NCBI GenBank assembly: GCA_964495465.1 | Contig: CAZBWE010000036.1 | Coordinates: 1-22,570 of the forward strand | Direction: 5' to 3' | Origin: CAZBWE01 sp964495465 | Lineage (GTDB): Bacteria; Planctomycetota; Phycisphaerae; Sedimentisphaerales; Anaerobacaceae | Length of the DNA stretch: 22,570 nucleotides | Shown here: in pieces, positions 1 to 6,099 of the stretch | How the letters are laid out: each line of letters starts with the position of its first letter | How positions within the stretch are numbered: the first letter of the stretch is position 1 | Position numbers and translations under genes: made by a program | Notes under the pieces: generated by a model | What the model saw: the letters and a program-made list of their open reading frames with translations, nothing else | Told to the model about the DNA's origin: nothing | Database searches by the model: none

Positions 1-1905
1 AATTCACTGGCTGGTTTGGCGTTGAAGCCATTACTCGATGGTCGGCTTAAGTTTATTCCTGAGCGTTATGCCAAGACCTATCAAAGCTGGTTAGAGAACC
101 TGCGAGACTGGCCAATCAGCAGGCAGCTCTGGTGGGGACACAGGATTCCAATTTGGACAATTATACTTACGAGTGCTGCTCTTAGTTCAGGGAGTGAATC
201 AGACTCGAAAAAAGAGCAGAGAATCAGGATTGAATTTGAAGAAGAGCTTTCTAAACTCATTAGATTATGTGGTTTAAAAGATGATATTCACTTCCATGCA
301 GAAAGGACTATCGAAGAAAAGTGGATTTGCTATATTTGTGCAAAAAGTCTAAGAGCAATTAAAGCCTTAGATTTATTAGGGAAGATTCGTATGCACAAAG
401 GTACTCCTAATGTCACAATGAGTGCAATTAAAAAATATAAAGAAGAAAATGATATATTCGAACAAGAGTTTGGTAAAGATGCTTTCAATCAAGCTGGTGA
501 GGTTCTTCAGCGTTATGTAAGTGCTTATGAACAGGACCCGGATGTTCTGGATACGTGGTTTTCGTCCGCGCTCTGGCCTTTTAGTACGCTTGGCTGGCCT
601 GATGATACACCGGAATTAAAGACATTCTATCCGGGTGATGTGCTTTGCACGGCCCGCGAGATTATTACGCTTTGGGTGTCGCGGATGGTGATGATGGGGC
701 AATACTGCGCTGGTGATATTCCTTTCGGCGATGTCTATATTCATGCGATGATTCAGGATGGCGAAGGCCGCAAGATGTCAAAGAGCTTAGGCAACGGAAT
801 TGACCCATTAGTGGCTATCAATAGTCACGGGGCCGACGCAATGCGGTTCACATTGGCCAGTATGACCACCGATACCCAGGATATTCGTATGCCGGTTGTG
901 AAAATGATGCTGCCCGACGGGCGTGTAGAAAACACATCGCCGAAGCTGGATATCGGCAGGAACTTCTGCAATAAGCTCTGGAACGCCTCGCGATTTGCGT
1001 TGATGAATCTTGAGGGAATCGATGCAGAAAAATTTGACAAAGACAAGATGACGATTACCGACAAATGGATTCTATCCCGGTTGGCGCAAACTATTGCAGA
1101 GGTTACAAAATCTTTGGAAGAGTTTAAGTACAATGAGCCGTTATCTCAGCTCTACAGGTTTTTCTGGAACGATTTCTGCGATTGGTATCTTGAGTGGATT
1201 AAAGCTAGAATGCAGGATAACCAGCAAAAGCTGATTGCTCAAAATGTGCTTGCCTTCGTACTGGACCAGACGCTTCGTTTGCTGCACCCATTTATACCAT
1301 TTATTACAGAGGGAATATTTCAAAAGCTCAATGAGGTTGCGCCAGTTAGAAAGCTCAATGAGATTGCAGAAGCTGCTCAAGCCAGAGCTTTAGTAGTTGC
1401 CCAGTGGCCGGAAAAATTGGACTGTCTAATTGATATAGAAGCAGAAAAACAAATTTCAATTATCCAAAGTCCGATTCGGGCAATAAGAGATATTAAAAGT
1501 CAATACAATATCTCTCCTACAACAGTGCCAACAACCTCTGCGAATACTCCGGTACGCGTTGCCCAGATATTAAAAGATAACTCTGAACTAATTTGCCAAT
1601 TGGCAGGTGTTAAAGTATTTATGGCTGATACCAACATGGAAAAACCCAAAAATGCTGCTACAGCGATAGTGGATGATATGCAGATATTCGTCCACGACGT
1701 GATTGACCCTGAGGCTGAAAAAGCCAAACTTACAAAGCAAAGGCAGGAGATAGAAAAGGCGAAAAAGGCGGCAGAGGTCAAGCTTGCCAATAAGAATTTT
1801 GTTACCAAGGCAAAACCTGAAGTGGTCGCCCGGGCAAAAGACCGGCTGGCGGAGCTGACGGAACAGTTAAGGACGGTCGAAAAACATCTTGCGGAATTTG
1901 AATAA
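1..1905 (+). CDS. valS: Valine--tRNA ligase, 3' part (5' end outside window)
   Basis: This is the C-terminal 634 residues of valyl-tRNA synthetase, which charges tRNA-Val in the cytoplasm. The frame is open from base 1, so the N-terminus with the HIGH motif is missing. Visible landmarks are ISRQLWWGHRIP near the start, DPDVLDTWFSSALWPFSTLGWP-type residues (from about 536), the KMSKS signature at 772-786, the anticodon-binding domain (SQLYRFFWNDFCDWYLEW), and a charged C-terminal coiled coil (about the last 65 residues) typical of ValRS. Between GHRIP and DPDVLDTW lies about 120 residues, much longer than the short linker I expect in most bacteria, and its DNA (about 170-520) is visibly AT-richer than the flanks. 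The usual WCISRQLWWGH reads WPISRQLWWGH here. The DUF151 gene follows after 25 bases, probably in the same operon. Identification is secure. Confidence 0.97.
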   Translation, partial: NSLAGLALKPLLDGRLKFIPERYAKTYQSWLENLRDWPISRQLWWGHRIPIWTIILTSAALSSGSESDSKKEQRIRIEFEEELSKLIRLCGLKDDIHFHAERTIEEKWICYICAKSLRAIKALDLLGKIRMHKGTPNVTMSAIKKYKEENDIFEQEFGKDAFNQAGEVLQRYVSAYEQDPDVLDTWFSSALWPFSTLGWPDDTPELKTFYPGDVLCTAREIITLWVSRMVMMGQYCAGDIPFGDVYIHAMIQDGEGRKMSKSLGNGIDPLVAINSHGADAMRFTLASMTTDTQDIRMPVVKMMLPDGRVENTSPKLDIGRNFCNKLWNASRFALMNLEGIDAEKFDKDKMTITDKWILSRLAQTIAEVTKSLEEFKYNEPLSQLYRFFWNDFCDWYLEWIKARMQDNQQKLIAQNVLAFVLDQTLRLLHPFIPFITEGIFQKLNEVAPVRKLNEIAEAAQARALVVAQWPEKLDCLIDIEAEKQISIIQSPIRAIRDIKSQYNISPTTVPTTSANTPVRVAQILKDNSELICQLAGVKVFMADTNMEKPKNAATAIVDDMQIFVHDVIDPEAEKAKLTKQRQEIEKAKKAAEVKLANKNFVTKAKPEVVARAKDRLAELTEQLRTVEKHLAEFE

Positions 1906-1930
1906 TTGATACAATAAAGGCGGTGCTAAA

Positions 1931-2326
1931 ATGGAAAAAGAAGCCGAATTATCACGTATAATCATAAATGAAACGTCCGATCAGCAGGTAATCGTAATAA
2001 AGGAGCGACACGGCGAGCGGAGCTTTCCAATTGTTATCGGCATCGTCGAAATTTTCGCAATCGACCGCCGATTGAAGGGTATCGAGCCGCCGCGTCCGAT
2101 GACACACGATTTGCTGGACAGCGTAATTAAAGGTCTTGGTGCGAGGATAGAAAAAATAGTCATAAATGATTTACGCAATCATACTTTCTATGCAAAGATA
2201 CATTTGAGCTTAGACGGCCGGACTATCGAAATTGATTCTCGCCCTTCCGATGCAATTGCTCTTGGTGTAGCGTCGAATGCTCCTATTTTTGTTGTTGACC
2301 ATGTGTTTGATGCGGCTTCGCAGTGA
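1931..2326 (+). CDS. DUF151 / bifunctional nuclease family protein
   Basis: This 131-residue protein belongs to the DUF151 (BFN, bifunctional nuclease) family, whose plant members have been reported to act on both RNA and DNA; the bacterial role is not settled. Family features visible are IVIGIVEIFAIDRRLKGIEP in the first half, the RPMTHDLLDSVIKGLGA helix, and the conserved tail segment IEIDSRPSDAIALGVASNAPIFV. The length is normal for the single-domain form. The ATG at 1931 is preceded by AAAGGCGG at 1916-1923, a good ribosome-binding site. It lies 25 bases after valS and probably shares its transcript. Its last 44 bases overlap the 3' end of lspA on the other strand. Family assignment is firm; the physiological substrate is unknown. 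Confidence 0.9.
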   Translation: MEKEAELSRIIINETSDQQVIVIKERHGERSFPIVIGIVEIFAIDRRLKGIEPPRPMTHDLLDSVIKGLGARIEKIVINDLRNHTFYAKIHLSLDGRTIEIDSRPSDAIALGVASNAPIFVVDHVFDAASQ

Positions 2327-2849
2327 AAAATGTCGCTAAAATCAGCACTCCAACGCCGATACAGAGCAGGGCATCTGCGACGTTAAACGCCGGCCAGTGA
2401 TATCGGTGGTAATAAACATCGATAAAGTCCCGTACAAAACCATCATTAAATATTCTGTCGTAAAGGTTGCCGCAAACACCGGAAGCAAAAAACGCAAGTG
2501 CGGCGTAAACCGATGTTTGCTGCTTTCCTCCCAGAAAGAAAATCGCAATGATTACCATCAACGCAACAGTAGAAACTGCCGCTAACACATAGGGTTTGCC
2601 GGAGAATAGTCCGAAAGCGGCACCGTCGTTGTGAGCCAATACCAATTGTAAAAAACCATTTATAATTACAACACTATTGTCCGGCTTTTGCTTCAGCCAG
2701 TCGAATGCTGCTGCTTTGCTCCATAAATCCAGGACAAGACCTGCAGCTATTAAAGGCCAAAAGAGCAGATGTGCTTTTAAGTCTGGTAGAGAGAACCTTG
2801 CTCGCCAGGTGCCTGAAAACCAACCTGGAGTTGGCTGATTATTGGACAT
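2283..2849 (-). CDS. lspA: Lipoprotein signal peptidase (signal peptidase II)
   Basis: This 188-residue protein is the inner-membrane aspartyl protease that cleaves the signal peptide of diacylglyceryl-modified prolipoproteins at the lipobox. Signatures in order are the first membrane segment with LDLWSK (residues 40-45), NDGAAFG (74-80), the GNLYDR block (127-132), VRDFIDV (139-145) and FNVADALLCIGVG (155-167). By comparison with the family, the catalytic aspartates should be Asp141 and Asp159. Four membrane segments are apparent. An extra hydrophilic N-terminus of about 27 residues precedes the first one. The start ATG at 2849 has an AAGG-type site a few bases upstream, and a strong promoter lies at 2929-2956. 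The gene is convergent with the DUF151 gene and overlaps it by 44 bases. Confidence 0.96.
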   Translation of the reverse strand: MSNNQPTPGWFSGTWRARFSLPDLKAHLLFWPLIAAGLVLDLWSKAAAFDWLKQKPDNSVVIINGFLQLVLAHNDGAAFGLFSGKPYVLAAVSTVALMVIIAIFFLGGKQQTSVYAALAFFASGVCGNLYDRIFNDGFVRDFIDVYYHRYHWPAFNVADALLCIGVGVLILATFFTAKPHQTHGQQQK

Positions 2850-2928
2850 TAGTTCGCCTTGCCTGTCTCATGGTAACACCGTAGCTATCGTTTCCGGATA
2901 TTTGTTGATGAATTTTACTTAGCTGATA

Positions 2929-2956
2929 ATTATACCACAGTAAGTGCTGTAGTCAA
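2929..2956 (-). promoter_or_regulatory. Sigma70-type promoter for lspA
   Basis: On the minus strand there is TTGACT (2956-2951), a 16-base spacer, and TATAAT (2934-2929) preceded by TGG, which makes an extended -10. Transcription would start near 2922, giving a leader of about 72 bases before lspA. The spacer contains an imperfect inverted repeat (CACAG...CTGT) that could be an operator, but it is short. Sequence match only. Confidence 0.65.
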
Positions 2957-3007
2957 AAACTTTTAGCGATATGGAGGATTTTTATCCTTATGATTCGTTG
3001 TAAATAT

Positions 3008-3036
3008 TTGACATATTTAACACGTTTCGATATTAT
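3008..3036 (+). promoter_or_regulatory. Sigma70-type promoter for gpmI
   Basis: A consensus TTGACA at 3008-3013 is followed, after exactly 17 bases, by TATTAT at 3031-3036. Transcription would start near 3043, giving a leader of about 77 bases before gpmI that contains a short ORF and a hairpin. Together with the lspA promoter this makes 2850-3119 a divergent control region. Confidence 0.75.
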
Positions 3037-3063
3037 ATTGTTTCAATTTAATTGGAGTCTAAA

Positions 3064-3105
3064 ATGAAGACGAGGCAGTGCCTCGTCTCTGTTGTATTTG
3101 CTTGA
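3064..3105 (+). CDS. Putative 13-aa leader peptide ahead of gpmI
   Basis: A short ORF reads MKTRQCLVSVVFA and ends with TGA at 3103-3105. It has its own GGAG (3054-3057) six bases before its ATG. Its stop codon overlaps the GAGGAG ribosome-binding site (3104-3109) of gpmI, as TGAGGAG. A 9-bp hairpin lies inside it. The layout suggests translational coupling or a leader-type control of gpmI. No conserved peptide is recognised, so the assignment rests on position and ribosome-binding site only. Confidence 0.4.
   Translation: MKTRQCLVSVVFA
3068..3088 (+). promoter_or_regulatory. Hairpin in the gpmI leader
   Basis: AGACGAGGC (3068-3076) and GCCTCGTCT (3080-3088) form a perfect 9-bp stem with a 3-base AGT loop, directly after the start codon of the 13-codon leader ORF. 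No uninterrupted T-run follows, so it is not a classical intrinsic terminator. It may be a regulatory stem or a stray copy of a dispersed palindrome. Confidence 0.55.
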
Positions 3106-3119
3106 GGAGTTTTTCTTTT

Positions 3120-4694
3120 ATGGCAAAACAAAAAACAGTTTTGAAAAAAAGACCCGTTATGCTGATTATACGTGACGGCTGGGGCTATAATCCGAATCCG
3201 GATGAGGACGAATATAACGCCGTCAGGCGGGGCAACACTCCTGTAGATGATATGCTGATGGCCGAGTATCCCAACTGTCTAATCCATACCAGCGGAGAAG
3301 ATGTTGGCCTGCCGGCTGGGACGATGGGCAACAGCGAAGTAGGTCATCAAAACATCGGGGCTGGCAGAATTGTCCCGCAGGAATCCATTAGACTGAGCAG
3401 AGCTATTCGTGACGGGTCATTTTTTGAAAATAAAGAGTTCCTGAATTTAATCGATTTTGTAAAAAGAAATAACAGCAGAATGCACGTGATGGGTTTGTGC
3501 AGTGATATCGGTGTGCACTCGCTGCTGGACCACTTATACGGCCTGCTTGAGCTGGCAAAGAGAAACGATGTAAAAGATGTATTCATCCACGCCTTTACCG
3601 ATGGCCGTGATTCGCCGCCGGATAGCGGTGCGGGATATATCGCCGATATTGAGGCAAAGGCAAGGGAGATAGGCGTCGGCAAAATTGCAGCGGTAATGGG
3701 CAGGTTCTACGCTATGGACCGTGACAGCCGGTGGGAGCGTGTCCAAAAGGCCTACGATTGTATGAGGATAGGTAAAGGCCTTAAAGCAACAAGCGCTGCA
3801 GAAGCGGTGGCTAAAAGCTATGAGAAAGATGTAACGGATGAATTTATTGAGCCGACAAATATAGTAAATGAAGACAACGTGCCGATAGCGACTATAAAGG
3901 ATGGTGACGGGGTGATATTTTTTAATTTTCGGGGCGACAGGCCTCGCGAAGTCTCGCGGGCATTTGTTGAGCCGGAGTTCAAGGAGTTTCCAAGAACAAC
4001 CAAGCCGGATATATATTTTGTGTGTATGACCGAATATGATGTGACGATACCTGCACCGATAGCTTTTCCAAAGCCGTCGAAGATGAAGAATATTTTGGGA
4101 GCATACTGGAGCTCTCTTGGATTGAAGCAGTTTCGCTGTGCTGAAACAGAAAAATATGCGCACGTTACATTCTTTTTTAATGATTACAACGAAAAGCCCT
4201 TCAAAGGCGAAGACCGGCAGATTGTTCCTTCGCCGCGGATTCGAACTTACGACTTAAAGCCGGAGATGAGTGCCTATGAGGTTACCGATGTAGTGCTTCA
4301 AAGACTCGATTCGGATAAATACGATGTTGTCGTGGTGAATTTTGCCAATCCGGATATGGTCGGCCATACGGGAATATTGGAAGCGGCGATAAAGGCGGCT
4401 GAGGTAGTGGACGAATGTGTCGGCAAAATCCTGGATAAGGTGAAAAGTATGGGGGGAGCGGCAATTGTTACAGCCGACCACGGAAATTTCGAGAAAATGA
4501 TAGATGGCAGCCCTGATAACCCACACACCGCTCATACCATTGGCGATGTGCCGTTGATTGTGTTTGATGAGCGATATAAAGGCAAAAAGTTGCGTGAAGG
4601 CGGCAGGTTGGCCGATGTCGGGCCGACACTGCTCGAGATGATGGGCCTGCCGCAGCCGGAAGAGATGACCGGCAAATCGCTATTTGAAAAATAA
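3120..4694 (+). CDS. gpmI: 2,3-bisphosphoglycerate-independent phosphoglycerate mutase
   Basis: This 524-residue cytoplasmic enzyme interconverts 3- and 2-phosphoglycerate in glycolysis and gluconeogenesis by a phosphoserine mechanism with two metal ions, in the alkaline phosphatase superfamily. Visible are RDGWG near residue 19 (first metal aspartate), GNSEVGHQNIGAG with the catalytic Ser at about 72, DGRDSPP and RFYAMDRDSRWERV of the transferase domain, NPDMVGHTG (Asp412, His416), TADHGNFE (Asp453, His454) and PHTAHT (His469, His472). The length fits the family. The ATG at 3120 is chosen because GAGGAG lies ten bases upstream; an earlier in-frame start at 3078 would fall inside the leader hairpin and has no such site. 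A kinase/toxin-like gene starts six bases after the stop. Confidence 0.97.
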   Translation: MAKQKTVLKKRPVMLIIRDGWGYNPNPDEDEYNAVRRGNTPVDDMLMAEYPNCLIHTSGEDVGLPAGTMGNSEVGHQNIGAGRIVPQESIRLSRAIRDGSFFENKEFLNLIDFVKRNNSRMHVMGLCSDIGVHSLLDHLYGLLELAKRNDVKDVFIHAFTDGRDSPPDSGAGYIADIEAKAREIGVGKIAAVMGRFYAMDRDSRWERVQKAYDCMRIGKGLKATSAAEAVAKSYEKDVTDEFIEPTNIVNEDNVPIATIKDGDGVIFFNFRGDRPREVSRAFVEPEFKEFPRTTKPDIYFVCMTEYDVTIPAPIAFPKPSKMKNILGAYWSSLGLKQFRCAETEKYAHVTFFFNDYNEKPFKGEDRQIVPSPRIRTYDLKPEMSAYEVTDVVLQRLDSDKYDVVVVNFANPDMVGHTGILEAAIKAAEVVDECVGKILDKVKSMGGAAIVTADHGNFEKMIDGSPDNPHTAHTIGDVPLIVFDERYKGKKLREGGRLADVGPTLLEMMGLPQPEEMTGKSLFEK

Positions 4695-4700
4695 TATCTG

Positions 4701-5303
4701 GTGAGAAAAAAACGAAAACCAACCTGTTTTATTATCGCAGGCCCAAACGGTGCAGGAAAGACCACATTTGCATTACGCTATTTGCCGCAAATAGCTGGTT
4801 GCCGCAACTTCGTCAATGCCGACCTTATCGCTTATGGTATTTCGCCTTTTGACTCATTATCGGCTCAATATGAAGCTGGCCGTCTCTTTCTTCGTGAAAT
4901 ATATGCGAACATCGAAAAGCGGGTGGATTTCGCTTTTGAGACTACGTTGGCAGGCCGCAGTCATATTAGTCTTCTGAAAAAACTCAGGCAGGATGGATGG
5001 CAGGTGGTTTTGTTTTTCTTGTGGATACCTGACGCAGCTTTTTCAAAAAGCCGAATTCGTGAGCGCGTCGAACATGGCGGACACAATGTTCCTGATGATG
5101 CAATTTATCGCCGCTATCCTCGTATAATAAATAATTTCATAAAAATTTATATTCCGCTTTGCGATAGAGTAATTTGTTATGATAATTCAAGGCCTAAGTT
5201 CGTTACGATTTTTGAACAGATTGGTAAAGACCTGCGCATTTTCAATCAAGAACTATATAAGATAATTTTGAGGCAATCGAATGAAAACAAAACGAATGAG
5301 TAA
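4701..5303 (+). CDS. Zeta-toxin-family P-loop kinase
   Basis: This 200-residue protein looks like the short chromosomal zeta-toxin/AAA-type kinases. Zeta toxins proper phosphorylate UDP-N-acetylglucosamine and block peptidoglycan synthesis; whether this one does so is not shown. Motifs are Walker A GPNGAGKTT (residues 14-22), NADLIA (39-44), FETTLAG (79-85), the basic RVEHGGHNVP segment (122-131) and RRY (137-139), in the order found in the family. The start is a GTG six bases after the gpmI stop. A good Shine-Dalgarno sequence is not evident, so translation may be coupled to gpmI. Its 3' end overlaps a 58-codon ORF by 23 bases, which suggests a two-gene toxin-antitoxin-like unit. Confidence 0.85.
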   Translation: MRKKRKPTCFIIAGPNGAGKTTFALRYLPQIAGCRNFVNADLIAYGISPFDSLSAQYEAGRLFLREIYANIEKRVDFAFETTLAGRSHISLLKKLRQDGWQVVLFFLWIPDAAFSKSRIRERVEHGGHNVPDDAIYRRYPRIINNFIKIYIPLCDRVICYDNSRPKFVTIFEQIGKDLRIFNQELYKIILRQSNENKTNE

Positions 5304-5457
5304 AATGGCGATAGAAGCCGGCAGATGTCTTAGAAAAGCGGTGCGTGAAGAATTACAGCGAAAAGCATTGCTTGGCCAGTATGTTATTATAAACCGTAAT
5401 GGCAAGGCCTGCCGCGTTTCTGCCAAACAGGCATTAAAAATGGCCAGAGCCAAATGA
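5281..5457 (+). CDS. Small (58 aa) possible antitoxin partner of the kinase
   Basis: The ORF starts with ATG at 5281, seven bases after GAGG (5270-5273), overlaps the last 23 bases of the kinase gene in another frame, and ends at TGA 5455-5457. The protein is basic: a helical N-terminal half (AIEAGRCLRKAVREELQRK) is followed by a short strand-like part (YVIINRNGKACRVSA) and a Lys/Arg-rich end. Small proteins with this helix-plus-VxxxGK layout often sit next to zeta-like kinases, as I recall the family, and are presumed antitoxins. The order here is toxin first, antitoxin second. Existence as a gene is supported by the ribosome-binding site and overlap; the antitoxin role is inference. Confidence 0.65.
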   Translation: MKTKRMSKMAIEAGRCLRKAVREELQRKALLGQYVIINRNGKACRVSAKQALKMARAK

Positions 5458-5489
5458 TTTGTCTTTTTATACTGCAACCAGGTTTCAAA

Positions 5490-5515
5490 CCCTGCGACGT
5501 GGTCGCAGGGCTAAC
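5490..5515 (-). repeat. REP-like palindrome downstream of the RAYT gene
   Basis: CCCTGCGAC and GTCGCAGGG form a perfect 9-bp stem (5490-5498 with 5502-5510) around a GTG loop. On the minus strand it is preceded by GTTAG (5515-5511), resembling the short head motif of REP elements. The TAG in that head is the stop codon of the transposase gene. A companion palindrome with the same head lies on the far side of the gene. Confidence 0.7.
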
Positions 5516-5966
5516 CATTATTATGACTTCGCACATATCTTATTTTGTTTTCAAGTTCTTTATCCGTGAAACAGAATCTCTTATCAAATCCCTTTGACCA
5601 CATTCTGCCTTGACTGCCAAATTTACGCAGTGCCAACGTTGCTGAATATTTATATCGATGAACAGACTGTTCGATTGATTCCTCGGAAACTGAAGCGACT
5701 ATATGCACATGGTTTGAGCAGACAGTGATTGCATATATTTTGTGATTTATTCTATGGGCTTCTTCAATAATCGAATTTGAAATAATTTGTTTTTGCTTTG
5801 AATTAAGTTTGACCGTCGGATATTTTTGCCTCCTTTGATTTGCCGATTTTAATTTATCGTTTTTCTCAAGAATTTTGCCGTCTTTTACATATCCTTTTTT
5901 ATCGCCCTGCAGCCAGCTTCCGTATGTGGTCCAGGTGACCATATAACCAATCATTTTTTTCATCAT
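5511..5966 (-). CDS. REP-associated tyrosine transposase (RAYT, Y1/HUH-type)
   Basis: This 151-residue protein belongs to the single-strand Y1 transposases related to IS200/IS605 TnpA that are linked to REP palindromes. Its N-terminal YMVTWTTYGSWLQGDKKGYV segment is typical. The metal-binding HUH motif is in CSNHVHIVAS (His86, His88), and the likely nucleophile is Tyr144 in KIRYVRSHN. The protein ends only seven residues after that tyrosine, at a stop inside the flanking palindrome head. The start ATG at 5966 was chosen because the family begins near this point; upstream codons in the same frame run antisense through mutL. No ribosome-binding site is present, but a TATTAT box lies six bases upstream. 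It is bracketed by two palindromes whose heads face the gene, the usual RAYT arrangement. Confidence 0.88.
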   Translation of the reverse strand: MMKKMIGYMVTWTTYGSWLQGDKKGYVKDGKILEKNDKLKSANQRRQKYPTVKLNSKQKQIISNSIIEEAHRINHKIYAITVCSNHVHIVASVSEESIEQSVHRYKYSATLALRKFGSQGRMWSKGFDKRFCFTDKELENKIRYVRSHNNG

Positions 5967-5972
5967 TTTTGG

Positions 5973-6001
5973 ATAATACCCGCAGTGTATTTTGCCCACA
6001 A
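5973..6001 (-). promoter_or_regulatory. Possible promoter of the RAYT gene, leaderless spacing
   Basis: On the minus strand TTGTGG (6001-5996), a 17-base spacer and TATTAT (5978-5973) lie immediately before the ATG at 5966. Transcription would start at or next to the start codon, which fits the absence of a Shine-Dalgarno sequence. The -35 match is only moderate. Confidence 0.4.
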
Positions 6002-6012
6002 TCATTTTTATG

Positions 6013-6039
6013 GTTAGCCACGCCATCACTATGGCGGGG
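6013..6039 (+). repeat. REP-like palindrome upstream of the RAYT gene
   Basis: GTTAG (6013-6017) is followed by a 9-bp stem with one mismatch: CCACGCCAT (6018-6026), loop CACT, ATGGCGGGG (6031-6039). The stem sequence differs from the downstream palindrome, but the head, stem length and orientation relative to the transposase gene are mirrored, so both heads lie on the gene side. The element occupies the space between RAYT and mutL. Confidence 0.65.
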
Positions 6040-6084
6040 TTTATGTTCCCCTGACAAATTGCTGGAATTCCATAAGGAAATGAA

Positions 6085-6090
6085 TATAAT
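6085..6090 (+). promoter_or_regulatory. Candidate -10 box immediately before mutL
   Basis: A perfect TATAAT at 6085-6090 would place the transcription start at about 6096-6098, only two to four bases before the mutL ATG, so an mRNA from it would be nearly leaderless. The -35 region is poor: TTGCTG at 6059-6064 gives a 20-base spacer. Weak evidence on its own. Confidence 0.3.
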
Positions 6091-6099
6091 GATGCAGCT

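Noticed and set aside
3078..3119. N-terminal extension of gpmI from a start at 3078
   Set aside because: It would begin inside the leader hairpin, has no ribosome-binding site, and adds a Cys-rich peptide not seen in the family; ATG 3120 has GAGGAG at the right distance.
3534..4163. Long antisense frames within gpmI and similar ones in other genes
   Set aside because: They have no family features and lie opposite strongly conserved coding sequence; they are by-products of codon bias.
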